Counted from the stretch's first letter, positions 43,381-53,280 are shown. The stretch is DNA of 64,000 nucleotides from Paenibacillus sp. Soil787 (GCF_001429545.1 NZ_LMSP01000001.1:601189-665188); one strand, 5' to 3'. The notes: generated by a model not told the origin, from the sequence alone. A program made the numbers and translations.

Positions 43381-46238
43381 ATGGGAACACAAGCGGATGG
43401 AAGAGTCATTTATTGAAATGCATGCTGAGTGCCTTAATTATCGCCCCCTTGTCTGCAGCAGTACCCAACGCTGAAGTGAATGCCGCAGGAACCACTTATT
43501 ATGTAGCCACAAATGGAAGCGATTCCAACAATGGGACGTCTGTTAGTACCCCTTTTCTGACCATTCAAAAGGCTGCGCTCACGGCACAAGCTGGTGATAC
43601 GGTCAACGTAAGAGGTGGGACCTATCGTGAAACAGTTACCCCAGTTAATTCCGGGACCGCTGGTAACAAGATTACGTATCAGAATTATCCGGGTGAAACC
43701 GTAATTGTAAGTGGAAATGACGTCATCTCAGGGTGGACACTGGACAGTGGGAATATTTATAAAGCTCCGATGACTTGGACCTTAGGGGCAGGTAATCAAG
43801 TGTTTGTGAACGGTGCCATGATGGATGAAGCACGTTGGCCTAACCAGACGGGTACATTGCTGCAGCCGACCCGAGCAACGGCGCAATCTGGATCGGATTT
43901 GACGCATATCGTAGATACGAATCTGCCTGGAGGGACTGGATTCTGGAATGGGGCCACACTTTGGACGACAAGCGGAAGCGCTTGGATTGCCATGACTTCA
44001 ACGATTACAGCATATGATGCAGCAACGAAGAAACTGACATTTGGTGCTTTAAAGTCAACGGGAGCCTCTTATGTTCCCGCATCAGGTAACAAATATTATT
44101 TGTCAGGGATTAAAGGTGCTTTGGATGTGGAAAAAGAGTGGTGGTATGATTCGGCAGGCGCCATGCTCTACTTATGGGCACCAGGAGGAGGAAGCCCTTC
44201 AAGCCAAACCGTCGAAGCGAAAAAAAGAATGACAGCCTTCGATTTATCCGGTAAAGGCTATGTGGATATTAAAGGCATTCAAATAATAGCTTCTACCATT
44301 CAAATGGACAGTTTGACCAATAACTGTATGCTCCAAGGCATCGTCAGCAAATATATTTCGCATAATAAACTCAATACGCTAGCGAATGAGCAATCCAATC
44401 TTGGCATCATTTTGGATGGAACCAATAATGTCATCAGAGACAGCGAGCTTGCCTATAGCTCCGGTAGTCTTGTTACGGTAAAAGGCAACTCAAACCAAGT
44501 AATTAACAACTATATCCATGATGGGGGTTATGTGCCTGATTGGGAAGGGTTAGTGAACCTTAAAGGGGTAAATAGCTTGATTAGCCATAATACCGTGAGT
44601 GATGCAGGAAGGGTTACCATCTACTTCTATGCTGGGATGAGCGCAAATGACATTCAATATAACAATGTATATAATGCAGGCTGGCTAACCAATGACCTTG
44701 GTATGCTCTATGGACCGAATACAGATGGAGGAAATACGGAGATTCATCACAATTGGGTGCACGATGCCAAATCTGCAAGTTTAGGAATGGGTATTTATCT
44801 GGATAATTACACCAACAATTTTATCATTCATCATAATGTGACTTGGAATAACGCCGGTATGCAATTGAACATACCTTCGGAATACAACCTTGTCTACAAT
44901 AATACCTCATGGACGAATGCGGGAATGGTTCAAGCTTGGGGGAATATTTTTACAAATGATATGTACGGGGATCGTATCTTTAACAACATTATTAAAGGGT
45001 ATGACCCAGAAGTTGCTGCGTATACAACCTACGGCAGCAATCTCACGACCTCCCCGGGATTTGTAAATGAAGCAGGTCATGATTATCAGCTGCTTTCGAC
45101 TTCAGCGGCCAAAGATGCAGGAATCGTCATACCTGGCATTACAGACGGCTATGTGGGCAGTGCTCCAGATATTGGAGCTTATGAGTACGGAGGGACCAAT
45201 TGGACAGCTGGTCACAATTTTACGACTCCGCCTAGTCCGACCTATTCTATGCCAAGTACACCTAATATGAATTTGGTTAAGAACGCAGGATTTGAGCTGG
45301 GGAACCTAACCAATTGGTCAACAACGGACGCAGGCAACGCCGTAGCGCTGAACGATAATCACTGGGGTAAAGCCGCAAATGCTGGCATGTCCCGTTCACA
45401 GCTATATGGAGTGAAGCTTAGCGGCGCTGTTGATGGTGTGGCACAGACGATTACAGGCCTGCAGCCGAATACGAATTATATCGCTGGAGGTTGGCTTAGA
45501 ACGCCGGCAGGTGAAACGGCAGTTTTGGGTGTCATGAATTACGGTGGATCCGATGTATCGACGCCATCCAGCAGTGCCACTTGGACCTTTGTTAAGGTCA
45601 ATTTTAAAACAGGGGCAACGAATACAAGCGCCACGATTTACTTCAAGAAAACGTCTGCTGGAGCCGGAGAAGCTTATGCCGATGATGCAGGACTTGTGCT
45701 GGATCCAACTGTTTACCAATCCATATACTCGTTTGACGGTTTCGAAAGCGGACTGGGTAATTGGGTGGTTGTACCAGGAAAGGGGACTCCATCAACCAGT
45801 ACAGCTATTAAGCATTCCGGAAGCAATAGCTATATCGTCAATGAGGATTTGGATGCCATTACTCAAAATTTCAACTCAAGCTACAACAAAGTGGTTTCAA
45901 TGTGGTTCTATGACAATGCGAGCGCGACGAACATGCAAGTTGCAAGCTTTGTCGATGACAATGTTACCATTCGGGGGATAGAGGTCAATACCCCGACTTC
46001 GACAACGAAATATTCAATACGGTTAGGCGGTACACATTCTGCTACAACCGTAACCAGAACCACGGGCTGGCATGAGTTCAAGTGGGACTATACTTCAGGA
46101 ACGAAAGTAGATATGTATATCGACGGCACACTTGTTTCATCACCTACAGGCGTCACTAATTTCAATAGGATCATGATAGGAGATTTATGGTCTGGAAATA
46201 CGAACACATCGTATTTTGATGATGTAAATATTCAGTGA
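43377..46238 (+). CDS. Secreted beta-helix protein with carbohydrate-binding-like modules
   Basis: 953-residue exported protein. Signal peptide about 1-36, then a DUF1565-like start (TTYYVATNGSDSNNGTSV) and a right-handed beta-helix to about 610 (HNTVSDAGRVTIYFYAG, NIIKGYDPEVA). A carbohydrate-binding-like sandwich follows at about 630-775, and a C-terminal lamin-G-like module at about 779-953 is closely related to residues 965-1140 of the 19373 protein. It lacks that protein's Ig, OmpL47-like and FIMAH-like parts. The ATG at 43377 overlaps the lyase stop, with GAGAGGAG upstream. It probably cuts the polymer outside the cell so that the importer and the lyase in the same operon can use the products. 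Enzyme class uncertain (polysaccharide lyase or glycosidase). Confidence 0.8.
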   Translation: MNGNTSGWKSHLLKCMLSALIIAPLSAAVPNAEVNAAGTTYYVATNGSDSNNGTSVSTPFLTIQKAALTAQAGDTVNVRGGTYRETVTPVNSGTAGNKITYQNYPGETVIVSGNDVISGWTLDSGNIYKAPMTWTLGAGNQVFVNGAMMDEARWPNQTGTLLQPTRATAQSGSDLTHIVDTNLPGGTGFWNGATLWTTSGSAWIAMTSTITAYDAATKKLTFGALKSTGASYVPASGNKYYLSGIKGALDVEKEWWYDSAGAMLYLWAPGGGSPSSQTVEAKKRMTAFDLSGKGYVDIKGIQIIASTIQMDSLTNNCMLQGIVSKYISHNKLNTLANEQSNLGIILDGTNNVIRDSELAYSSGSLVTVKGNSNQVINNYIHDGGYVPDWEGLVNLKGVNSLISHNTVSDAGRVTIYFYAGMSANDIQYNNVYNAGWLTNDLGMLYGPNTDGGNTEIHHNWVHDAKSASLGMGIYLDNYTNNFIIHHNVTWNNAGMQLNIPSEYNLVYNNTSWTNAGMVQAWGNIFTNDMYGDRIFNNIIKGYDPEVAAYTTYGSNLTTSPGFVNEAGHDYQLLSTSAAKDAGIVIPGITDGYVGSAPDIGAYEYGGTNWTAGHNFTTPPSPTYSMPSTPNMNLVKNAGFELGNLTNWSTTDAGNAVALNDNHWGKAANAGMSRSQLYGVKLSGAVDGVAQTITGLQPNTNYIAGGWLRTPAGETAVLGVMNYGGSDVSTPSSSATWTFVKVNFKTGATNTSATIYFKKTSAGAGEAYADDAGLVLDPTVYQSIYSFDGFESGLGNWVVVPGKGTPSTSTAIKHSGSNSYIVNEDLDAITQNFNSSYNKVVSMWFYDNASATNMQVASFVDDNVTIRGIEVNTPTSTTKYSIRLGGTHSATTVTRTTGWHEFKWDYTSGTKVDMYIDGTLVSSPTGVTNFNRIMIGDLWSGNTNTSYFDDVNIQ

Positions 46239-46242
46239 AAGA

Positions 46243-46282
46243 GAACAAAGGGACTGAAATGAAAGATTCAATCCCTTTGTTC
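46243..46282 (+). terminator. Terminator after the third importer operon
   Basis: GAACAAAGGGA (46243-46253) pairs with TCCCTTTGTTC (46272-46282). The stem starts just after the stop codon. The same GAACAAAGGG arm recurs in the terminator at 62549. Confidence 0.7.
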
Positions 46283-46358
46283 ACGCCAGAATTTATATGT
46301 TTAGGGATCGGGGTAAGCGAAATTTGGGATGTGATGACCCGCAATTCCGGATCTGTGA

Positions 46359-46396
46359 TAGGCCCATGCAATTGTGCATGGGCCTACTCAATTTTG
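46359..46396 (+). terminator. Second strong hairpin before the kinase gene
   Basis: TAGGCCCATGCA (46359-46370) pairs perfectly with TGCATGGGCCTA (46375-46386) around ATTG, followed by CTCAATTTT. The 331-base stretch 46239-46569 otherwise holds no gene I can support. An open frame across it (46235-46534) contains both hairpins and has no ribosome site. Confidence 0.7.
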
Positions 46397-46569
46397 CATG
46401 CAGATATGCTGGAATTTTCGTCTACCAAAGACGACAAAATTAATGAAATGGCTGCCACGGAGACAATTAAAAATCAGTTTGTTTCAAAATATCCTAACTA
46501 TTGGTATGGCAAAAAATTCTCTAACACACTATGATAGGTATATCTTTAAGTGTTATATGGAGGACACCT

Positions 46570-48378
46570 ATGCGGCTTATACGTACCGTGCTGAGCTTTT
46601 TTGATTACAGAAATCAAATAAGAACGAAATTAATATACTCCTATATCCTCATCCTGATTCCAGCCCTGCTGATTCCGGCCTTTTTGTATTACAATAAATC
46701 CGTCGAGACCGTGCAAACCGTACTATCACAGGACAAATTTGAGATGACGGGCATTGTCAATTCCAACATTGAAAACTATATGAATGAAATAGAGAAGATT
46801 ACGAAAGCCCCCGACTATTCCACGGAGATACAACAAACCCTGAAAAGTTTGAAATATAAGATTGGGATTCAAAGAAAGGAAGCCGAGGAAAAGCTTTTTA
46901 ATACGGTGGATGTTTTAATCGGCTTAAGAAGTGATATTATCGGCATTTATATCTTTGACGATACGAATAATAAATACTACAAGACATCCAGAAGTGATAT
47001 AACCCCATTCTATTCCTTCGTCGATCAGCCTTCGTTTAGGAAGATGAAAGAATTGAAAGGGGAACGGGTTATTATCCCCACCCATAAAGCCGACTATTAC
47101 GTCACGCAAACACCGCGATATATCTTCTCCATCGGAAGAAGTATTTTAAGTAAGGAAAACAAAGAAGAAATCGGTGTTATGTACGTCGACCTTGACTTGG
47201 AGGCCATACAAAAAATTGTATCTCCGCTTCAAAACAACAATAACCAATTTTATATTTTGGACGGAGACAAAAACTTAGTTTACAGCAATGACCAAGAACG
47301 GTTAGGAGAACCATTTCAATCTTCTTGGCTGCCCGCCGAGTTAACGAAGGATAAGACAAATCAAGTCCTGCAAATTAATGGTCATCGAAAATTAGTGACT
47401 TACTTTTATTCCCAATCCGTTGGTTGGTGGTATATTACTGAGACTGATTTAGATCCTTTGTTAAAACCCAGCAGCATTGCTATTAAAAATACAATCATCT
47501 TTATTTCGTTAAGTTCATTAGGCATTCTTCTTTTGATTTCATTTGCGTTGTCGTCCTCCATTACATCGCCAATCAAACAGTTATTTAAAGCCATGAAAAA
47601 CATGGGTAACGAGAATTTCAAGATGGTCGAGGGCATTAAGACAAAGGACGAAGTGGGTTCCTTGGTTCATGCATATAACGACATGATCGTTAAAATATCG
47701 GAATTGATCAATACAGTCTATAAAGTGTCGATTAAAGAAAAGGAGGCTCAGCTAACGGCATTGCAGTCCCAAATCAACCCTCATTTTTTATATAATACAC
47801 TGAATTCGATTAGCTGTATGGCCGAAATCAAAGGTGTTCAAGAGATCAGTGTCATCTGCAAAGCAGTTAGCGATTTATTTAGATATAGCGTGAAATCCGG
47901 ATCTGAATTAGTGCCATTATCGGAAGAGATTGAAAACATTAAGAATTACATGACGATTCAGAGCATTCGGTATGAAAATCGCATCGAGGCGATCTTTCAA
48001 CTGGAGGACGATGTTCTTCAATATCAACTAATGAAATTTACCCTGCAGCCGATTGTCGAAAATGCGATTTTCCATGGCTTGGAGCCGAAGATAGGTAAAG
48101 GGATGCTGGTCGTTAGCGCACAAAAAGAAGGGGATCATCTGCTTATTAAAATCTTTGATAATGGAGTTGGCATACCGGAGGAGAAAGTTCATGCGTTATC
48201 ACTTGCACTAAATGGTGAAGTGGAAATACTGGGAAATGAAATGAATACTGGAATTGGAATTACGAATGTGAATGATCGTATGCGATTGCGTTATGGACCA
48301 GAATATGGTGTCAAGCTCCAAAGCAAGGTTGGTTCGGGTACCTCCGTTCATATCAAAGTGCCTATTATTACATTGTGA
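46570..48378 (+). CDS. YesM-type sensor histidine kinase
   Basis: 602-residue membrane kinase. TM1 is YSYILILIPALLIPAFLYY (about 23-41) and an extracellular sensor domain runs to about 300. TM2 (IIFISLSSLGILLLISFAL) and a HAMP region follow. His405 in QINPHFLYNTLN is the phosphoacceptor, and the HATPase domain has LQPIVENAIFHG, IFDNGVGIP and TGIGITNVNDRM. GGAGG at 46559-46563 favours ATG 46570 over 46531. It is followed 11 bases later by its response regulator. The pair precedes a MalF/MalG-type importer and fucosidase genes, so it probably senses a fucosylated oligosaccharide. Confidence 0.9.
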   Translation: MRLIRTVLSFFDYRNQIRTKLIYSYILILIPALLIPAFLYYNKSVETVQTVLSQDKFEMTGIVNSNIENYMNEIEKITKAPDYSTEIQQTLKSLKYKIGIQRKEAEEKLFNTVDVLIGLRSDIIGIYIFDDTNNKYYKTSRSDITPFYSFVDQPSFRKMKELKGERVIIPTHKADYYVTQTPRYIFSIGRSILSKENKEEIGVMYVDLDLEAIQKIVSPLQNNNNQFYILDGDKNLVYSNDQERLGEPFQSSWLPAELTKDKTNQVLQINGHRKLVTYFYSQSVGWWYITETDLDPLLKPSSIAIKNTIIFISLSSLGILLLISFALSSSITSPIKQLFKAMKNMGNENFKMVEGIKTKDEVGSLVHAYNDMIVKISELINTVYKVSIKEKEAQLTALQSQINPHFLYNTLNSISCMAEIKGVQEISVICKAVSDLFRYSVKSGSELVPLSEEIENIKNYMTIQSIRYENRIEAIFQLEDDVLQYQLMKFTLQPIVENAIFHGLEPKIGKGMLVVSAQKEGDHLLIKIFDNGVGIPEEKVHALSLALNGEVEILGNEMNTGIGITNVNDRMRLRYGPEYGVKLQSKVGSGTSVHIKVPIITL

Positions 48379-48389
48379 GGTGACTAAAC

Positions 48390-49967
48390 GTGCTCAAAGT
48401 ATTAATTATTGATGATGAAGTCTGGATGAGAAGAGGAATTCGCTCGATGCTGGAATCCACGATTTATGAGATTTCAGATATACAAGAAGCCGGAAATGCT
48501 GATGAAGCTTTGCAAAAAATTCAAAAGTCAGAGTTTGACATTCTGTTTGTCGATATTCGCATGCCCGGATTGGACGGGCTGTCCTTTATAGAAGCGGCTA
48601 CTACCTTATTGCCCATGGCAGGGTTTATTATTGTGAGCGGTTACAATGATTTTGAGTACGCCAAACGTGCCATTCATCTACACGTTGTGGATTACTTGTT
48701 AAAGCCAGTCGTTAAGAAAGATCTGCTGGATGCATTCCATAAAGCAGTGCGTGAAAGAAAACAGGATTTTGTACAGCCAAACGATGCCGATCAAACTCTG
48801 ATGGTGAATGCAATGAAAGAAAAGCTAGTCGTGGATTTGATCGAGGGTCGTAATGACGTCACCAGAAATTTATCGCGATCTTTGCAAACAGATTTGGAAA
48901 AGTGTCGTTTTGCTTGTGTTTCTTTCCGAGTTCAAAACTCAGAGTCCATCATGAATGGGAAAGGTATCTCGGAAATCACGTTAATTTACTATATCATGAG
49001 CAATTTTATGTCCGACTTGTTTGGTGATGTGCTTCAAGGAATTGTCTTTCAGCATCAGGGAGTTTTACATGCCATTCTATACAATAATAATCTTCAAGAA
49101 GATGTTATGGCGACTCAAATCAACGACTATGTGGAGCGTGTATTGCAATGGGTAAAACGTTTGAAGTTCTTCCATGTACGATGCAGCATTTCTTCCATTC
49201 ATGAGCAGCCGACAGGCCTCGGGCTTTGTTATCAAGAGGCTATGCATGCCTTGACTTATTCGATCTTTATGCCAAATGCCTTACAAACTGTATACCAATC
49301 TTCTATGGAGCAAGAGGGGCATGTCGGATACTCCTTGGAGCTAGAGAAAGATTTGTATAACCAAGTTGTTCTTAGCAGCTTGTCTGGGATAACAGAAACG
49401 ATTTCTCAAATGATGGAGAAGGCTTTCGCAACGGTGAGAACATCCAAATCATTACGGCAGCTATTAGATATGTGCTGGTTATTAGGAGAACGGTGGTTGA
49501 TTGAAGCTGCAGAGCACACCCCATTGCCGATATCCTATAGGGACTTTCAAACGAATCCAATGAAATATGATGACTTAGAACATATGAGAAGAGAACTTGT
49601 GAAACACTTTTATACAGTGAGTCTTGCCATTAATAAGAAGACAAATACCGATGGCAAGAACGCAGTCAGCGAAATGATAGAGTACATCCAAAACCATTAC
49701 AATGAGAACTTGTCCTTAACTCAATTAGCCGCGCAATTACATATGAATGCGGCATACCTAAGCGACCTCTTTAAAGAAATTACCGGAGTGGGATTTGTAA
49801 CGTACGTTACTTCTATCCGAATGAATAAAGCTTGTGACTACTTAAAGCATCGTGAAATTAAAATTAATCAGATTGCTGCGTTGGTAGGGTTTGAGGATGA
49901 GCGTTATTTTAGTACGGTTTTCAAGAAAACCTTTGGGATGACGCCGAGAGAATATCGTAATCAATGA
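48390..49967 (+). CDS. YesN-type response regulator with AraC DNA-binding domain
   Basis: 525-residue regulator starting at GTG 48390 behind GAGGTGA. The receiver domain has Asp8/Asp9 and phosphorylation site Asp55 in ILFVDIRMPG, with Lys in YLLKPV. A long linker follows, and the AraC double helix-turn-helix is at about 425-522 (NAAYLSDLFKEITGVGF, DERYFSTVFKKTFGMTP). It forms an operon with the kinase at 46570. A 32-base element found upstream of the importer at 50082 and of the GH95 gene at 63364, at the same distance from an identical -10 region, is its most probable binding site. Confidence 0.9.
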   Translation: MLKVLIIDDEVWMRRGIRSMLESTIYEISDIQEAGNADEALQKIQKSEFDILFVDIRMPGLDGLSFIEAATTLLPMAGFIIVSGYNDFEYAKRAIHLHVVDYLLKPVVKKDLLDAFHKAVRERKQDFVQPNDADQTLMVNAMKEKLVVDLIEGRNDVTRNLSRSLQTDLEKCRFACVSFRVQNSESIMNGKGISEITLIYYIMSNFMSDLFGDVLQGIVFQHQGVLHAILYNNNLQEDVMATQINDYVERVLQWVKRLKFFHVRCSISSIHEQPTGLGLCYQEAMHALTYSIFMPNALQTVYQSSMEQEGHVGYSLELEKDLYNQVVLSSLSGITETISQMMEKAFATVRTSKSLRQLLDMCWLLGERWLIEAAEHTPLPISYRDFQTNPMKYDDLEHMRRELVKHFYTVSLAINKKTNTDGKNAVSEMIEYIQNHYNENLSLTQLAAQLHMNAAYLSDLFKEITGVGFVTYVTSIRMNKACDYLKHREIKINQIAALVGFEDERYFSTVFKKTFGMTPREYRNQ

Positions 49968-49972
49968 TAGCA

Positions 49973-50040
49973 ATCCAAAAAAAATCAACATTTTCACCAA
50001 ATTTTCACGCCTATAATAAGAGGATTGACCTTTATATAAT
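49973..50040 (+). promoter_or_regulatory. Promoter and probable YesN operator of the fourth importer
   Basis: A 32-base element at 49973-50004 (it contains AATCAACATTT and CACCAAATTT) matches 63223-63254 at 31 of 32 positions. TTTATATAAT at 50031-50040 is the -10 region. From CACC (49995) to CTTTATATAAT (50030) is 35 bases, exactly as at the other site. No good -35 box, as expected for activation by an adjacent regulator. Confidence 0.7.
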
Positions 50041-50081
50041 GACATTGTAGAGCAACAAACAAAATAGGGAGGTCAATAGAT

Positions 50082-51434
50082 ATGATGAAAAGAAAGCAAG
50101 TATCAGTAGCGGTAGGTTCTCTATTAATAATGTCCATGGCGCTTAGCGCTTGCGGTACAAAGCAGGAAGCACAATCAACGGCTTCTGTTACACCATCAGC
50201 CACAGCCGCAGCGACTCAGAAGCCTGCAGAAAAGGTAACTCTCCGGATTTCTGCTGTTTATACGCCTGAACATCCTTTTGGACCAGCCATTGCGCAGACG
50301 ATTGACGAATTCACCAAGAAACATCCGGAAGTTACGGTTGAAAAAGAGTTTGCAGCCGATCCCTCTCAAAAACTGAAAGTCGACCTGGCATCGGATAATT
50401 TACCCGAAATATTTACAGTATATGGATTGGCTGCTGATAATGACTATGTGAAAAATAAAAAAATATTAGAATTGACTAGTGTCCTCAATGCGGATTCCAA
50501 GTGGAAAGACGGATTTATCGCAGGGGCTTTGGATAACTATAAATTAGGTACCGAAGGATACTATGCTGCGCCAATTGGTGCATTTGTCACTGGATTCTAT
50601 TACAACAAAGAGTTATTTCAAAAGGCAGGTGTAGAACCGCCAAAGACATGGAATGAACTTCTAGCAGTTATTAATAAACTCAATGGTTCGAGTATTACGC
50701 CTTGGTCACTTGCCGCAGAAACTTGGAGAACCGAGCATTTATTCACAGCAATCTCCTATAAACTGAATGGCACTCAATTGTCAAAGGATTTGGCTGAACG
50801 TAAATTGCCGTATAATTCGCCACAAGTCATTGATGTGTTCAGCAAAATGAAAGACCTTGTAGATGCAGGTGCGTTCGGTAAAAATTATATCGGTGGGAAG
50901 TATGCGGGTGAAATCGCGGATTTTAATAATGGGAAAGCAGCAATGCGATATTCGGGCTCTTGGACGATTGGTGAATCGACTGGAAAAGACGCGCCTGCAG
51001 GGTTTAAAGATAAAGTCGGATTCTTCCCGTTCCCTTATTTTGAAGGCAAAGAAGCAAATAAAGATACTTGGATGGGCGGCACCTCTGACGCATTTGCCAT
51101 CTCTAGTAAAGTAACTGGACATCAAAAAGATATGGCGATTGAATTGGTAAAAGCATTAACAAGTACAGCTACGTCCAAATTAATTCAAGAAACAGCTCAT
51201 GACCTGACTGCTGTAAAAGCAGACGTTGACCCAGCGAAAGCGGGACCACTAGTAGCTGAGGTTTCGAAAGCTATGTCTACAGGTAAAACGTTCGCTGGCG
51301 ATGCGATTGGACCAGAACCTGTTAAGGCCGTAAATACCAAGTTTTATGATATTACGTTAGAAGTGTTTGGCAAACATACGACACCACAAGATGCTGTCAA
51401 ACAAATGGATGATGCGATTGCAAAGAATAAATAA
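50082..51434 (+). CDS. Family 1 sugar-binding lipoprotein of the fourth importer
   Basis: 450-residue extracellular solute-binding protein of the MalE/UgpB-like size class, shorter than the LplA-like ones elsewhere in the window. The lipobox is LSAC with Cys24. GGGAGG at 50067-50072 lies nine bases before the ATG. HPEVTVEKEFA and KTWNELLAVINKLN are family-typical. It is the first gene of its operon, ahead of two permeases, and sits behind the 32-base operator shared with GH95. This makes fucose-containing oligosaccharides its likely ligand, by inference from the neighbouring GH29 and GH95 genes. Confidence 0.92.
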   Translation: MMKRKQVSVAVGSLLIMSMALSACGTKQEAQSTASVTPSATAAATQKPAEKVTLRISAVYTPEHPFGPAIAQTIDEFTKKHPEVTVEKEFAADPSQKLKVDLASDNLPEIFTVYGLAADNDYVKNKKILELTSVLNADSKWKDGFIAGALDNYKLGTEGYYAAPIGAFVTGFYYNKELFQKAGVEPPKTWNELLAVINKLNGSSITPWSLAAETWRTEHLFTAISYKLNGTQLSKDLAERKLPYNSPQVIDVFSKMKDLVDAGAFGKNYIGGKYAGEIADFNNGKAAMRYSGSWTIGESTGKDAPAGFKDKVGFFPFPYFEGKEANKDTWMGGTSDAFAISSKVTGHQKDMAIELVKALTSTATSKLIQETAHDLTAVKADVDPAKAGPLVAEVSKAMSTGKTFAGDAIGPEPVKAVNTKFYDITLEVFGKHTTPQDAVKQMDDAIAKNK

Positions 51435-51443
51435 CGAATAGTC

Positions 51444-51479
51444 AATAGGCGTAGAAGTGAATTGACTTTTACGCCTATT
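51444..51479 (+). terminator. Hairpin between binding-protein and permease genes
   Basis: AATAGGCGTAGAAGT (51444-51458) pairs with ACTTTTACGCCTATT (51465-51479), allowing G-T pairs. It follows the binding-protein stop closely and is a likely attenuator that gives more binding protein than permease. Confidence 0.65.
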
Positions 51480-51512
51480 CTATATTTAGAGAGAGATGGA
51501 GATGAAATCAAC

Positions 51513-52406
51513 ATGGAAAGATTACAAAAGCAATATGTACGGATTGTCTTATTCCTGTTACCAGCTCTGTTTTTTTATACAGCATTATTAGTCTACCCTA
51601 TCTGCAAATCTTTTTATTTGTCCTTCCACAGCTGGAATGGAATCGGCGGAGTCGATATGATCTACGTCGGATTCCATAATTATAAGCAAGTCCTTTCTGA
51701 CTCCGAATTTTGGAAACCTTTTCGTAATACGATGTATTTTATGGTTTTGAATATTGCTATTCAAATCCCAATGGGTTTCTTGTTGGCTGTGTTATTAAAC
51801 ATGAAAATTAAGGGAATTCGCATTCTTAAAGCGGCATTTTTTATGCCAGTTATTATGTCCGCTACATCCATCTCACTTCTGTGGCAGTTCATTTTGTACC
51901 CTCAAAGTGGATTACTTGATTCGCTGCTAATCAAATTGGGAAAAGGAGATCTTATACATGCTTGGCTCGTCGATCCGACAACGGTATTAAATGTAATCGT
52001 ACTCGTTAGCTGTTGGCAGGGTGTAGGAATTGTCATGATTATTTTTTTATCAGGACTTGTCTCTATTCCGGATTCTATCGTTGAGGCTTCAAAAATCGAT
52101 GGTGCGAATGCCCTTCAAAGATTATGGCATGTTGTGGTTCCTTTAATTTGGGAAGCTCTGAAAATAAATGTTGTTTTATTGCTCATCGGATCGTTGAAAG
52201 CATTTGATATTATTTATGTGCTTACAAATGGCAAGGCAGGTATAGATCACGCTGGGGATGTATTGACCACTTTTATGTTTACCGAAGCCTTTACCAATGG
52301 TCGTTTTGGGCCAGCGAGTGCGGTATCCACGATTATCTTCTTATTTGGATTCATCATTACAATCATATCCAATCGTGTCATGAAGCGTGATACCTTAGAA
52401 TATTAG
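51513..52406 (+). CDS. MalF/UgpA-type sugar ABC permease
   Basis: 297-residue permease with about six membrane helices (IVLFLLPALFFYTALLVYP near residue 12). The EAA loop is VEASKIDGANALQRLW around residues 190-205, followed by VVPLIW. GGAG at 51498-51501 precedes ATG 51513; the frame is open further upstream, but that part overlaps the intergenic hairpin. It belongs to the classical CUT1 MalF group rather than the LplB group used by the other two complete importers in the window. Confidence 0.9.
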   Translation: MERLQKQYVRIVLFLLPALFFYTALLVYPICKSFYLSFHSWNGIGGVDMIYVGFHNYKQVLSDSEFWKPFRNTMYFMVLNIAIQIPMGFLLAVLLNMKIKGIRILKAAFFMPVIMSATSISLLWQFILYPQSGLLDSLLIKLGKGDLIHAWLVDPTTVLNVIVLVSCWQGVGIVMIIFLSGLVSIPDSIVEASKIDGANALQRLWHVVVPLIWEALKINVVLLLIGSLKAFDIIYVLTNGKAGIDHAGDVLTTFMFTEAFTNGRFGPASAVSTIIFLFGFIITIISNRVMKRDTLEY

Positions 52407-52419
52407 GAGTTGGAACTTA

Positions 52420-53259
52420 ATGGAGACAATACGTGTCAGAAACATAGATGTTGGAAAGATAGTTATTTATGGCGCATTGCTGATTGCTTCACTTATCTTT
52501 ATTTATCCCTTAATTTATACACTGATTACTTCTTTAAAAATGAATAACGAAATATTTACCAATTACTTTGGCTTGCCTAGTGTATTTCAATGGGAGAATT
52601 ATAAGAATGCATGGGTAAAGGGGAAAATCGGGAAGTACTTTTTTAACAGCCTATTTTTGTGCGGGACCTATGTTGTGATCGGGTTGCTATTCTCTACGAT
52701 GGCGGCTTTCGTCTTAGGCAGATTTAAAGCCCGCTATCTTGCGTTTATCTTCTTTTTCTTTGTTGCTGGAATGATGATTCCGATCCACGCCGTATTGATT
52801 CCGCTTGCTCAAATTTATGTCTCTTTAAAGGTGAACAGCTATTTATTTTTGATTTCCATTTACATCGCAGGCGGCATTCCGTACATGATCTTTGTTATCA
52901 CAGGATTCATGAAATCACTCCCTGCTGAATTAGAGGAAGCTGCAATTATGGATGGAGCAGGTCTAGGTACGATTTACTACAAAGTCATTCTGCCACTGGC
53001 CAAACCCGCGATTTCCACGATGGCGATCTTAGGCTTCTTGTCTTCATGGAATGATTTAATTCTTGCCATGCTTTTTATCAAAAAAGAAGCTTTGCGTACC
53101 TTATCTTTAGGATTAATGAACTTTTCAGGTTTTTTTACAACGGATTATGCTGGTCTCTGCGCGGCTATCATTATTGTTAATATTCCCACAATTCTCATTT
53201 ACATTTTATTGCAGGAGTATGTAGAGAAAGGTCTGACCGCCGGTGCGGTAAAAGGGTAA
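52420..53259 (+). CDS. MalG/UgpE-type sugar ABC permease
   Basis: 279-residue permease with about six membrane helices (IYGALLIASLIFIYPLIYTL at the start). The EAA motif EEAAIMDGAGLGTIYY begins near residue 172 and is followed by ILPLAKPAI. The tail is GLTAGAVKG. It lies 13 bases after its partner, behind TAGGAGTTGG. The partner ATPase is not encoded here. A broken GH95 gene follows. Confidence 0.92.
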   Translation: METIRVRNIDVGKIVIYGALLIASLIFIYPLIYTLITSLKMNNEIFTNYFGLPSVFQWENYKNAWVKGKIGKYFFNSLFLCGTYVVIGLLFSTMAAFVLGRFKARYLAFIFFFFVAGMMIPIHAVLIPLAQIYVSLKVNSYLFLISIYIAGGIPYMIFVITGFMKSLPAELEEAAIMDGAGLGTIYYKVILPLAKPAISTMAILGFLSSWNDLILAMLFIKKEALRTLSLGLMNFSGFFTTDYAGLCAAIIIVNIPTILIYILLQEYVEKGLTAGAVKG

Positions 53260-53280
53260 GGAGTTGAGAAACGATAGACA

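Noticed and set aside
46235-46534. 99-codon open frame between the beta-helix gene and the kinase gene
   Set aside because: It starts inside the previous stop region, has no ribosome site, and runs through two strong hairpins. No family was recognised, although the end (KYPNYWYGKKF) looks mildly protein-like.
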